Of a stretch of 64,000 bases of DNA, positions 34,666-42,778 are shown one piece after another (position 1 is the first letter of the stretch; each line of letters begins with the position of its first letter). Under the pieces are notes generated by a model, which was not told where the DNA came from, did no database searches, and was given only the letters and a program-made list of their open reading frames with translations. The stretch is from JAHJQZ01 sp963676075 (GTDB taxonomy: Bacteria > Pseudomonadota > Alphaproteobacteria > Rhizobiales > Devosiaceae). The stretch covers positions 62,001 through 126,000 of the forward strand of contig CAXXNZ010000013.1 of NCBI GenBank assembly GCA_963676075.2. Reading direction: 5' to 3'. Both the position numbers and the translations under genes were made by a program.

Positions 34666-36480
34666 TCAATAGACCCGCGCCTTGGGCGCGATCTTTTTCA
34701 AATCGATGCCGCCATCGTCATGCTTGGTCAGCGGATCGACATGAACGGCGCGATAGTCGAGCCGGACATCGCCGTTCGGCTCGATCCAGGAAAGCGTGTG
34801 CTTGCGCCAGGTCTTGTCATCGCGGTCGGGGAAATCCTCGCGGGCATGGGCGCCGCGGCTCTCGGTGCGCGCTTCGGCGGAAACCACCGTTGTCAGCGCG
34901 TTGGCCATGAGGTTTTCCAGTTCCAGCGTCTCGACGAGATCGGAATTCCAGATCATCGAGCGGTCGGTGACATGGACGTCCTTCATGTCCTGCCAGATCT
35001 TGGACATGCGCTTGACGCCCTGGCCGAGGCTCTCGGAAGTGCGGAAGACGGCGGCGTCCTCCTGCATGGCGCGCTGCATGCGGTCGCGCAATTCGGCGGT
35101 CGGCGAAGACCCCTTGGCATGACGCAGCCGGTCGAAGCGGTCGATGATCTTTTCATACGAATGCGAATTGATCTCGGGCGGGGCCGACGCCTTGTCGATG
35201 ATCTGCCCGGCCCGGATCGCAGCGGCGCGGCCGAACACGACCAGGTCGATCAGCGAATTGGAGCCGAGTCGGTTGGCGCCGTGCACCGAAGCCGAACCGG
35301 CCTCGCCGACGGCCATCAACCCGGGCACGGTGGCATCGGGACCGCCGAGGTCGGGATTGATCGCCTCGCCGTGATAATTGGTCGGAATGCCGCCCATGTT
35401 GTAGTGGGCGGTCGGAATGACCGGGATCGGTTCTCGGGTCAGGTCGACACCGGCGAAGATCTTGGCACTCTCGGTGATACCGGGCAGGCGCTCGGCCAGG
35501 ACCTTGGGGTCGAGATGGTCGAGATGGAGATAAATATGATCCTTGTTCGGCCCGACGCCGCGTCCTTCGCGGATTTCGAGCGTCATGCAGCGCGAAACCA
35601 CGTCGCGTGAGGCCAGGTCCTTGGCATTGGGGGCATAGCGCTCCATGAAGCGCTCGCCCTCGGAATTGGTCAGATACCCGCCTTCGCCACGCGCGCCCTC
35701 GGTGATGAGGACGCCGGCGCCATAAACGCCGGTCGGGTGGAACTGCACGAACTCCATGTCCTGCAAGGGCAGGCCAGCGCGGGTCGCCATGCCGGCGCCG
35801 TCGCCGGTGCAGGTGTGGGCCGAGGTGCAGGAGAAATAGGTGCGCCCGTAGCCGCCTGTCGCCAGCACGACCATCTTGGCGCGGAAACGGTGGATGGTGC
35901 CATCATCGAGGTTCCAGGCGACGACGCCCTGGATCTGCCCGTCGTCCGAGGTCAGAAGGTCGAGAGCGAAATACTCGACGAAGAACTGGGCGTTGTTCCT
36001 CAGCGACTGGCCGTAAAGCGTATGAAGGATGGCGTGGCCGGTGCGGTCGGCGGCAGCGCAGGTGCGCTGGACCGGCGGACCGTCACCGAAATTCTGCATG
36101 TGGCCGCCGAACGGGCGCTGGTAGATCTTGCCCTGTTCGGTACGCGAGAACGGCACGCCGTAATGTTCGAGTTCGTACACGGCCGCCGGGGCTTCGCGGG
36201 CGAGGTATTCCATGGCGTCATTGTCGCCGAGCCAGTCCGACCCCTTGACGGTGTCATACATGTGCCACTGCCAGTTGTCGGGCCCCATGTTCTGCAGCGA
36301 AGCGGCAATGCCGCCCTGCGCCGCGACGGTGTGGGAGCGGGTGGGGAAGACCTTGGTGATATTGGCGGTCTTCAACCCCTGTTCGGCCATGCCGAGCGTG
36401 GCGCGAAGACCTGCGCCGCCGGCCCCGACCACGACCACGTCGAAAACATGATCGATTGTTTCATAGGCTGCCGTGGCCAT
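34666..36480 (-). CDS. sdhA: Succinate dehydrogenase flavoprotein subunit
   Basis: Catalytic subunit with covalent FAD that oxidises succinate to fumarate, 604 aa. FAD binding by VVVGAGGAGLRATLGMAEQG; the FAD-linked His lies in TRSHTVAAQGG; the active-site stretch is HPTGVYGAGVLITEGARGEGG; and HYNMGGIPTNYHG is conserved. It lies 24 bases before sdhB and 3 bases after sdhD. Confidence 0.97.
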   Translation of the reverse strand: MATAAYETIDHVFDVVVVGAGGAGLRATLGMAEQGLKTANITKVFPTRSHTVAAQGGIAASLQNMGPDNWQWHMYDTVKGSDWLGDNDAMEYLAREAPAAVYELEHYGVPFSRTEQGKIYQRPFGGHMQNFGDGPPVQRTCAAADRTGHAILHTLYGQSLRNNAQFFVEYFALDLLTSDDGQIQGVVAWNLDDGTIHRFRAKMVVLATGGYGRTYFSCTSAHTCTGDGAGMATRAGLPLQDMEFVQFHPTGVYGAGVLITEGARGEGGYLTNSEGERFMERYAPNAKDLASRDVVSRCMTLEIREGRGVGPNKDHIYLHLDHLDPKVLAERLPGITESAKIFAGVDLTREPIPVIPTAHYNMGGIPTNYHGEAINPDLGGPDATVPGLMAVGEAGSASVHGANRLGSNSLIDLVVFGRAAAIRAGQIIDKASAPPEINSHSYEKIIDRFDRLRHAKGSSPTAELRDRMQRAMQEDAAVFRTSESLGQGVKRMSKIWQDMKDVHVTDRSMIWNSDLVETLELENLMANALTTVVSAEARTESRGAHAREDFPDRDDKTWRKHTLSWIEPNGDVRLDYRAVHVDPLTKHDDGGIDLKKIAPKARVY

Positions 36481-36483
36481 GGT

Positions 36484-36864
36484 CTAGCTCCCGAATCCCA
36501 ACAGAAGAACGCTGACGACGGCGACGGTCGCCACCAACAACGAGAAGAAGATGTTGCCGATCACCGCGAGCAGCTTCAGCCCTTCATTGTGGACATAGTC
36601 CTCGATGACGACCTGCACGCCGAGCTTCATGTGCCAGCACACCGATACGATGGTCAGGATCATCAATCCGGAAATGAGCGGATTGGCAAAGGCGGTGGCG
36701 ATCTGTGCCCTGTCGGCGCCCATCAAGGAAATGATCAACCAGATCAGGAACAGCGTCAGCGGAATGTTGGCGAGTGCGGTCAGGCGCTGGGCGAAGAAAT
36801 GTCCGGTGCCCTCGCGGGTCGAGCCGCTGGCGGTGACGCGGGAATAGGGCGTGCGCATGCTCAT
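36484..36864 (-). CDS. sdhD: Succinate dehydrogenase membrane anchor SdhD
   Basis: 126 aa with three membrane segments; the small anchor that holds haem b and the quinone site with SdhC. Conserved HFFAQRLTALANIPL and SVCWHMKLGVQVVIEDYVH (haem and quinone region) are present. I chose the ATG at 36864 because GAGGAG lies 6 bases upstream; the longer frame overlaps sdhC. Confidence 0.92.
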   Translation of the reverse strand: MSMRTPYSRVTASGSTREGTGHFFAQRLTALANIPLTLFLIWLIISLMGADRAQIATAFANPLISGLMILTIVSVCWHMKLGVQVVIEDYVHNEGLKLLAVIGNIFFSLLVATVAVVSVLLLGFGS

Positions 36865-36874
36865 GACGATCTCC

Positions 36875-37255
36875 TCACAGCCAGACGAACAGGAAGGTCG
36901 CAACGGTCAGGGCAAAGCCCGCACCGACGATGATCCACGAGATGAGAAAGCGCCCCTCTTCGGCAAAGCCGGCGGTCATATCCCAGAAGAAATGACGGAT
37001 GCCCTGCAGCATGTGCTGGAACAGCGCCCAGACAAAGAAGAACAGCACCAACTGGCCGAACCACGATCCGGCAACGAAATTGACGATTGCCAGGGCCGGG
37101 TCGCCGATGGCGGCGGCCACCAGCCACCAAGCCACGAGTGCCGTGCCGAAGAACATGCCAACCCCCGTGATGCGCTGCACGATCGAGAGCATCATGGTGA
37201 TCTGCCATTTGTAGATGAACAGATGCGGGGAAAGCGGGCGTTGATTGTCGGTCAT
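36875..37255 (-). CDS. sdhC: Succinate dehydrogenase cytochrome b556 subunit SdhC
   Basis: 126 aa with three membrane segments. The family signature RPLSPHLFIYKWQITMMLSI and SIVQRITGVGM (Ser and Arg of the quinone site) is present, and the haem-ligand region is FQHMLQGIRHFFWD. I chose the ATG at 37255, with GAAGG upstream, over a longer Arg- and Cys-rich extension. First gene of sdhCDAB. Confidence 0.93.
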   Translation of the reverse strand: MTDNQRPLSPHLFIYKWQITMMLSIVQRITGVGMFFGTALVAWWLVAAAIGDPALAIVNFVAGSWFGQLVLFFFVWALFQHMLQGIRHFFWDMTAGFAEEGRFLISWIIVGAGFALTVATFLFVWL

Positions 37256-37459
37256 CACTTTGCCTTCGCTGGCATGCCGAGGTTCCGGGCGGCAGGAGAC
37301 GGACAAACAGCGCCGGCCAGATCGCCGCCTGTTCAAGGCTCCTCCTCGTCCTTACCCCGGTGGTGTTGGCACGCGTGGTAAATGCCTGATCCTGATAGCC
37401 GTCCCGCACGCATTCGTCAAAGCCCGGCAGGGTTGTTTTCAGTTCAGGGTGCGACATTT

Positions 37460-37475
37460 TTGCATTCGTATGCAC
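37460..37475. promoter_or_regulatory. Palindrome TTGCAT-N4-ATGCA upstream of sdhC
   Basis: TTGCAT-TCGT-ATGCAC, 205 bases before the sdhC start, between sdhC and a divergent hydrolase gene. It matches the mdh site TTGCAT-ACGT-ATGCAG except in the spacer and last base. A TGCGACAT half-site (37450-37457) lies beside it, as the TGCGGCAA arm lies beside the mdh site. Confidence 0.55.
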
Positions 37476-37552
37476 AATCGGCTGCTTCGCCGGTGCCGCC
37501 AGACGCACGGGTTGGCGTAGTGTTTGGCGGTTTTCAGCAGGAGGTGAACGTG

Positions 37553-38755
37553 ATGCGGATCCTGAAGCGGGCGGCTATTGTCATGCTGATCGTCGCTTTT
37601 GCCGCAGCCGGGCTCGCCTATCTTTTTGCGCCGCATCCGCCCGTGGTTCCGCAATCGCTGACAACGGCATCCGAACTGGATGCCTATTTCGAGGCGCTGG
37701 CGCAAAGCGGCAATCCACCTTCGGTGGCGGCCGTCGTCGTCAAAAACGGAGCTGTAGTCTATGCCAATGGCTTCGGCCTCGCCAATCCTGAGACCGGCGC
37801 CGGGGCGACCTCCGAGACAGTTTATCACTGGTGGTCGATGACCAAGGTGGTCACAGCCGTCGCCATCATGGGACTGGCCGAACAGGGCACGCTTGGCCTT
37901 GACGATCCGGTGACGCAATATCTTCCGTTTTTCGACGTCGCCTATGACGGGCAACAGCGGACCGACATCACCATAAGGCAGCTTCTCACCCATACCTCCG
38001 GCCTGCCCGACATCGTGCCGGCGATCATCGGCTGGGTGCACTATGACGATCGGCCAGTCGACCAGACGGCTTTGCTCAAAGCCGAACTGCCGCACTACCG
38101 AGAGCTGGCCTTCGCGCCGGGCACACAGGCCAGCTACACAAATCTCGGCTATCTGGTTCTGGGCTCCGTCATTGAGGCGGTGACGCACGAAACCTATGAG
38201 GACCATGTCGCTAGGACCATTCTCGCGCCCCTGGGCATGACGCATACCGGCTTCACCTATCGGCCGGAACTGGCGGAACACGAGGCGCTTGGCTCGCAGC
38301 CGATCGTCAACCTCTACACCCCCTTCCTGCCGTTTCTTCTCGACCTCGAAAAGCTCGTCCGCGTTCAGGACGGCAACAAATGGTGGCTCAACCGCGTCTA
38401 TATCGACGCGACGCCGCCGACCGGACTGATCGGTTCGGCAGCCGATCTGGCCACTTTCATGACGGCCTATCTCGATGCCGGTCAGGGGGCGGGCGCCGCG
38501 CTTTTATCGCCCCCCTCCATTGCTTCCATGATGCCGCGTTCGGACACCGTCGACGGACGGGCGCTCGGATGGGCGGAATTTGCCACAATCGGCCGCGTCT
38601 ACGTCCAGCATCGCGGCGGCGGTCCGGGCTTTGCCAGTATCATGCGGCTCTATCCGGGCGAAAAGCTGGGAATTGCCATCCTCGCCAACGGAACCAGTCT
38701 CAACGATAGTGAGATCGTCGATGCCGTCGCGGGGATGAGCTGGCCGGCACGCTAG
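37553..38755 (+). CDS. Serine hydrolase of the beta-lactamase/class C penicillin-binding family
   Basis: 400 aa with an N-terminal membrane anchor or signal (residues 4-25), so it acts at or outside the inner membrane. Active-site motifs are Ser95-Met-Thr-Lys98 (WWSMTKVV), Tyr195-Thr-Asn197 (SYTNLGY) and HRGGGPGF in place of KTG. Family members are esterases, DD-peptidases or lactamases; HRGG suggests an esterase or peptidase rather than a lactamase. I chose the ATG at 37553 with AGGAGGT 8 bases upstream. Confidence 0.85.
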   Translation: MRILKRAAIVMLIVAFAAAGLAYLFAPHPPVVPQSLTTASELDAYFEALAQSGNPPSVAAVVVKNGAVVYANGFGLANPETGAGATSETVYHWWSMTKVVTAVAIMGLAEQGTLGLDDPVTQYLPFFDVAYDGQQRTDITIRQLLTHTSGLPDIVPAIIGWVHYDDRPVDQTALLKAELPHYRELAFAPGTQASYTNLGYLVLGSVIEAVTHETYEDHVARTILAPLGMTHTGFTYRPELAEHEALGSQPIVNLYTPFLPFLLDLEKLVRVQDGNKWWLNRVYIDATPPTGLIGSAADLATFMTAYLDAGQGAGAALLSPPSIASMMPRSDTVDGRALGWAEFATIGRVYVQHRGGGPGFASIMRLYPGEKLGIAILANGTSLNDSEIVDAVAGMSWPAR

Positions 38756-38843
38756 GGGCGTCACAACCAGGCTCGGCGCGATAGCCAATCGCGCCCCGTG
38801 CATGCTAAAGCCGCCCGGCAATCGAAGCTTCAGGAGGTCGTGG

Positions 38844-39419
38844 ATGTCCGCGCGCATCAAAATCGTGTCCGAACAGGTCGTGAGCGACTTCTGGGGGACA
38901 ACGACCGGCTATGAGGTCGATTTCACCCGCAGCGACGGTACCGTCCAGCGCCTCAGTCGTGAGGCCTATCACCACGGCCACGCGGCAGCTGTCCTGCCTT
39001 TCGATGAAGCGCGCGGGATGGTGGTTCTCGTCCGGCAGTTCCGATTTGCCGCTCACATTGCCGGCGGCCCGGACATGCTGCTCGAGGCGGTGGCGGGGCT
39101 GCTCGATGATGACGATCCGGAAACCTGCATCCGCCGGGAAGCGGTGGAAGAGGCGGGCATCACCCTTGGCGCGGTGACGCCGGCTTTCACCGTCTTCGTC
39201 AGCCCTGGTTCTATCACCGAAAAGATCCATTGTTTCGTTGGCAGCTATCAGGGGCCGGCCGACACATCCACCAGGCTCGGGCTTGCGCATGAGGGCGAGG
39301 ACATCGAGGTGGTGGAAATCGCCTTCGATGAGGCAATGGCGATGATCGCGCGTGGTGAGATTATCGATGCAAAGACCATTGCACTGCTGCAGCACCTGGC
39401 ACTGTCGCGCCGAACCTAG
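38844..39419 (+). CDS. Nudix hydrolase, ADP-ribose/GDP-mannose pyrophosphatase-like
   Basis: 191 aa, Nudix fold. The Nudix box lies at about residues 85-106 with the REAVEEAG metal-binding core, and FVSPGSITEKIHCFVG is typical of the ADP-ribose/GDP-mannose (NudF/NudK) group. A hydrolase of nucleoside diphosphate sugars is inferred. The ATG at 38844 has AGGAGG 7 bases upstream. The next feature is a strong terminator. Confidence 0.85.
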   Translation: MSARIKIVSEQVVSDFWGTTTGYEVDFTRSDGTVQRLSREAYHHGHAAAVLPFDEARGMVVLVRQFRFAAHIAGGPDMLLEAVAGLLDDDDPETCIRREAVEEAGITLGAVTPAFTVFVSPGSITEKIHCFVGSYQGPADTSTRLGLAHEGEDIEVVEIAFDEAMAMIARGEIIDAKTIALLQHLALSRRT

Positions 39420-39446
39420 CCAGCAAACCGCACCTTTGAATAAGCG

Positions 39447-39471
39447 AAAGGCCGCCCATTGGGCGGCCTTT
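39447..39471. terminator. Strong hairpin, possible bidirectional terminator
   Basis: An 11-base perfect stem, AAAGGCCGCCC-ATT-GGGCGGCCTTT. On the plus strand it follows the Nudix gene; on the minus strand it follows the 24-codon gene at 39498-39572. Each direction ends with TTTCC or TTTCG, so both transcripts could stop here. Confidence 0.85.
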
Positions 39472-39497
39472 CCATTGTCAGGCGCTGGAATCGCAGC

Positions 39498-39572
39498 TTA
39501 CGAGCGGTCCATCTCCAGCGGAGAGGTCGTGCTCACATACCGCGCTCCAAGCGCAACTGGACAATGAGACAT
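39498..39572 (-). CDS. Very small protein gene (24 aa) with its own terminator
   Basis: Twenty-four codons from ATG 39572 to TAA, beginning MSHCPVALG and ending SPLEMDRS. A near-perfect ribosome binding site, AAAGGAGGTG, lies 5 bases upstream, and a strong terminator lies 27 bases after the stop. An upstream TTGACG (39632-39637) could be a -35 element. The peptide is not hydrophobic and not codon-biased like an attenuator; no gene follows on this strand before the terminator. A microprotein or a small RNA with a translated ORF is inferred; I do not recognise it. Confidence 0.5.
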   Translation of the reverse strand: MSHCPVALGARYVSTTSPLEMDRS

Positions 39573-39596
39573 CTGACCACCTCCTTTCGATTGTTA

Positions 39597-39812
39597 ATGA
39601 TGACGTTGAGGTTGCTGCAGACAGCGCCATCCGTCAAGCCTGTTTACGCACGCGTGATCATGCCGGACGACATAGCCGACCGGCTCGAAAGGAATGGATT
39701 GCGCGCCAAGCGCCCCGAAACGCGTGCAAAGCGCATCGCCCAGATGCTCGGCGAGCTCGCCAAAGGCGATCTCTACATGGCCATGTCCTGGTCGGGACCG
39801 GCAAAGAGGTGA
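39597..39812 (+). CDS. Possible small hypothetical protein
   Basis: A frame with coding-like composition: 71 aa from tandem ATGs at 39597/39600, or 50 aa from ATG 39660. The C-terminal part is basic and helical (DRLERNGLRAKRPETRAKRIAQMLGEL) and ends SWSGPAKR. Third positions are GC-rich, but no ribosome binding site is visible at any start. It overlaps the control region of the minus-strand small gene. Confidence 0.35.
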   Translation: MMTLRLLQTAPSVKPVYARVIMPDDIADRLERNGLRAKRPETRAKRIAQMLGELAKGDLYMAMSWSGPAKR

Positions 39813-39815
39813 CGA

Positions 39816-40025
39816 CTAGCGGTAATCGACCAGCTTCTTTTCCGGATCGAAGGGCTGGTCTGCGACCTCTTTGGTGACAGCCTGACCGCAGCGCATGACG
39901 CCACTCACAGGGTCGGCAGCGTATTGCGGCGAACCGTGGAGCTGCCAACCCTCGGTTAGAGCCTTGGTCACCTTCTTGCAGAAAGCGGAATCGTCCTCGC
40001 CAGTCAGGAAACGGTAGATCTGCAC
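39816..40025 (-). CDS. DUF1737-family protein
   Basis: 69 aa: QIYRFLTGEDDSAFCKKVTKALTEGWQLHGSP is the DUF1737 core, and the C-terminus is a charged tail. I start it at the GTG at 40025 because AAAGGAG lies 8 bases upstream; the longer frame is an unrelated low-quality extension through an AT-rich region. Function unknown. Confidence 0.72.
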   Translation of the reverse strand: MQIYRFLTGEDDSAFCKKVTKALTEGWQLHGSPQYAADPVSGVMRCGQAVTKEVADQPFDPEKKLVDYR

Positions 40026-40408
40026 CAGTTGCGCTCCTTTGATCACCACGCCAGGTGCTTTTAGCGCTGCTTGCGACCGCCGCCAAGCCGATGCTTGCGG
40101 CGGAATAAAAAGCGAGTCGCGGTGGGTGGAATAAGCCCGGAATCCAGGACGCAACTTCGGGAGTTTTCCAAACGCGCATAAGTCGAATTTGTTCCCATCA
40201 TAAATAAAAAATTTCGAAAAGATGCGAAGTCGACACAAAAGATGGATACAGTTTGGATGTAGCCAAAAATACGCCCAAATATTTCCCAGAGATCGACTGT
40301 TTCCGAACCAGATTCCGACCACTTCTCCGCCGAACATCTCCTGGATTTCGGGCGTGGTGCCCGGAGCGGCGGTTCAACCGCCAAGCAAGACCGAAACAGG
40401 AGAAACCA
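40026..40408. other. AT-rich divergent intergenic region
   Basis: Divergent region between the DUF1737 and EF-hand genes. About 40160-40300 is visibly AT-rich, with long A-tracts (TAAATAAAAAATTTCGAAAA), against a GC-rich background. It contains direct copies of AAGTCGA (40181-40187 and 40227-40233). No gene is seen. Confidence 0.4.
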
Positions 40409-40705
40409 ATGCGTAAGATCGCAATTGCGCTGGCCCTTGCGGGTCTGTCGGCCCCGGCCTTTGCCCAGAACACCATGACCACGCCGGATGTCAGCTTCGA
40501 CACTTCGGTATTCGCCAGCATTGATTTCGCCACCGTCGATACAGACGCCTCGGGCGGCATCAGTTTTGACGAGATGTCCAAGCTGGTTCCCGATCTCACT
40601 GAGGCCGATTTCACCGCACTCGACGCCGATGGCAACGGCGAGATTTCCGCTGAGGAATACGCCGTGCTGCAGCCGGTGGATGCAAGCGGTTCCTCCGCGA
40701 ACTAG
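40409..40705 (+). CDS. Secreted EF-hand calcium-binding protein
   Basis: 98 aa with a Sec signal peptide (MRKIAIALALAGLSAPAFA, cleavage after AFA) and two EF-hand loops, DTDASGGISFDE and DADGNGEISAEE, that have the usual Asp/Glu calcium ligands. A periplasmic calcium-binding role is inferred; the partner is unknown. The ATG at 40409 has CAGGAG 7 bases upstream. It is followed by a clear terminator. Confidence 0.85.
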   Translation: MRKIAIALALAGLSAPAFAQNTMTTPDVSFDTSVFASIDFATVDTDASGGISFDEMSKLVPDLTEADFTALDADGNGEISAEEYAVLQPVDASGSSAN

Positions 40706-40730
40706 CGCGACGACAGACGTCCTCAAGCGC

Positions 40731-40771
40731 AGGGTCGTTCCGCTTTCGCGGAACGGCCCTGTCGCTGTTTT
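40731..40771 (+). terminator. Intrinsic terminator of the EF-hand gene
   Basis: A 13-pair stem with one G-T pair, AGGGTCGTTCCGC-TTTC-GCGGAACGGCCCT (40731-40760), followed by TGTTTTG. Confidence 0.8.
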
Positions 40772-40839
40772 GAGATCATATCCGTCGGCACTCTGCATCG
40801 AGGATTGCGCGTCGCGCCTGCGCGTTATAGGGAAAAATC

Positions 40840-41481
40840 ATGACAGATTTTCCCAAGCACCTGCTCGACGGCTACCGGAACTTCATGGGCGGACGCTATG
40901 CCGCCGAACGAGAGCGCTATCATCAGCTTGCCAATGAGGGCCAAAGCCCATCGACCATGGTCGTCGCTTGCTGCGACAGCCGGGCGGCGCCGGAAACGAT
41001 CTTTGGCTGCGGGCCGGGCGAGCTTTTCGTTTTGCGCAACATTGCCAATCTTGTGCCGCCGTTCGAACCTGATGGTGGCCGTCACGGCACCTCCGCCGGC
41101 ATTGAATATGCCGTGCAGGTTCTCAAGGTGAAGCATCTGGTCATCATGGGCCATGCCAGTTGCGGCGGCATCGCCACGGCGCTGACCCCCAATTTCCAGC
41201 CGCTGGCCGAGGGCGATTTCATTGGCAAGTGGCTGCACCTGCTCGATCCGGTCACGGCGCAATTCGGCGACAACGGGCTGATGACTCAGGGAGAGCGGGC
41301 GCGCACCCTGGAATGGGTATCGATCCGCAACTCCATCGCCAATCTCAGGAGCTTCCCCTACGTCAAAGAGCTTGAGGACGACGGCGAGCTGGCGATCCAC
41401 GGCGCCTGGTTCGAGATCAAGACCGGCGAATTGTGGATCATGGACAGGCAAACCGGCGAGTTCGAGCGGCCCGAGATCTGA
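40840..41481 (+). CDS. Beta-class carbonic anhydrase
   Basis: Interconverts CO2 and bicarbonate in the cytoplasm. 213 aa. Zinc ligands are Cys44 (VACCDSR with Asp46 and Arg48 of the catalytic dyad), His105 and Cys108 (MGHASCGG). It is followed 21 bases later by a potassium channel gene on the same strand. Names such as cynT or can are possible but not decidable here. Confidence 0.93.
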   Translation: MTDFPKHLLDGYRNFMGGRYAAERERYHQLANEGQSPSTMVVACCDSRAAPETIFGCGPGELFVLRNIANLVPPFEPDGGRHGTSAGIEYAVQVLKVKHLVIMGHASCGGIATALTPNFQPLAEGDFIGKWLHLLDPVTAQFGDNGLMTQGERARTLEWVSIRNSIANLRSFPYVKELEDDGELAIHGAWFEIKTGELWIMDRQTGEFERPEI

Positions 41482-41502
41482 ACCTCGCCCGAGGAGGGCG
41501 GT

Positions 41503-42303
41503 ATGAAGGCGAAGGTCTGGTGGGATCGTCAACTGATCGTGAAGTCCTGGGACAGGCGTGGATTGTCGCCGGTGAATGCCGGCATCATCTGCCTGATTGC
41601 GCTCAGTGCCGTGCTGTTCGCCGTCGAGACCGAGCCGATGCTCTCCGCCGACTGGAGCGATGTGCTGGCCGTCACCAACATCGTCATCCTCGGCCTGTTT
41701 GCTGGCGAATTCGCTCTGCGGCTGTGGTCGGCAGGCGCCAGTCATGGCGTCACCGGTCTCCGCGAACGGATTGACTACGCTGAGCCTGTCTGGTTCGTCA
41801 TCGATTTCCTCGCCTTCGCGCCAGAACTGCTGCTTCTTCTCGCCTTCGCCGTGATCGGCAATCCGCCGGCAGACTGGGTGGTCGGTTTCCGGCTTATTCG
41901 ACTTTTGCGCTTCGCCAAACTGATGCGCTATCTGCCTGGCGTCCGCATCCTGGTCGAGACCCTGGCCTCGGTCTGGTCCGAGCTTTTTGCCAGCGTCATT
42001 CTGGCGGCCGTGCTGATCTTTCTGGCCGCCATCCTGATCCATTTTGCCGAAGGCCACGCCGATCCGGAGAATTTCGGCTCCGTGCCGCGGGCCTTATGGT
42101 GGAGCGTTGTGACACTGACGACGGTCGGTTACGGCGATGTTCTTCCCCACACCCTGCTTGGCCGTATCGCGGCAGGAGCGGTGGCCCTTCTCGGCGTCGG
42201 CATCGTTGCTCTGCCGAGCGGCATCGTTGCCGGGGCCTTCATCGAGCGGTTGAGGACGGAGCGAATGAAAACGCGCCGGGCGGACGAGGAAACCTCGGAA
42301 TAG
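41503..42303 (+). CDS. Voltage-gated potassium channel-like ion transporter
   Basis: 266 aa, six membrane segments in the Kv layout. S4 is Arg-rich (RLIRLLRFAKLMRY, about 130-143), and the selectivity filter is TTVGYGD at 206-212. The pore-lining S6 ends in a charged tail. It is a KvAP/KcsA-like potassium channel in the inner membrane; gating is inferred from S4. It starts 21 bases after the carbonic anhydrase stop. Confidence 0.88.
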   Translation: MKAKVWWDRQLIVKSWDRRGLSPVNAGIICLIALSAVLFAVETEPMLSADWSDVLAVTNIVILGLFAGEFALRLWSAGASHGVTGLRERIDYAEPVWFVIDFLAFAPELLLLLAFAVIGNPPADWVVGFRLIRLLRFAKLMRYLPGVRILVETLASVWSELFASVILAAVLIFLAAILIHFAEGHADPENFGSVPRALWWSVVTLTTVGYGDVLPHTLLGRIAAGAVALLGVGIVALPSGIVAGAFIERLRTERMKTRRADEETSE

Positions 42304-42322
42304 GCCCCGCGCTTTGCGGCGG

Positions 42323-42778
42323 TCAGTGCTTGTGCTTTAGCCAGACGTAACGCACGTCCGACGTCTTTTCCTCGTTGCCGCTGCCATCGGTGAATTCCTC
42401 AGGCTTGAAGCCGTGGCGTTCGTAGAGGTTGCGGGCGCGGGTGTTGTCCTGGAAGCACCAGAGTTCGAGCCGAGGTTCGCGCGTCTTGGCGTCGCGGATC
42501 AGAGCCGAGCCAACACCGAGACCGAAATGGCCGGGATCGACATGAATCTGGCGGATCCAGCCATTCTCGATGGCGCAAAAGCCGCAGGCGCGCTTCTCGA
42601 AAAAAGCGAGGCGAATGCGGCATGTCTTGAACAGCACGTCGCGGACAAAATCCTTGTCTTCCGCCTCCGAATGAAGTTCGGGCACGAAGGAAAGCGTCTG
42701 GCGGGCACGCGTGAAGATGCCGGCAATGATGTCGAGATCGCGCCTTTTGGCGTCGCGGATTGTGATCTTGTCGCTCAT
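42323..42778 (-). CDS. GNAT-family N-acetyltransferase
   Basis: 151 aa; the acetyl-CoA-binding part is IRQIHVDPGHFGLGVGSALIRDA, followed by NLYERHGFKPEE, the usual motif B. The start at 42778 overlaps the EamA gene stop as ATGA, so the two are translationally coupled. The substrate is unknown. Confidence 0.83.
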   Translation of the reverse strand: MSDKITIRDAKRRDLDIIAGIFTRARQTLSFVPELHSEAEDKDFVRDVLFKTCRIRLAFFEKRACGFCAIENGWIRQIHVDPGHFGLGVGSALIRDAKTREPRLELWCFQDNTRARNLYERHGFKPEEFTDGSGNEEKTSDVRYVWLKHKH

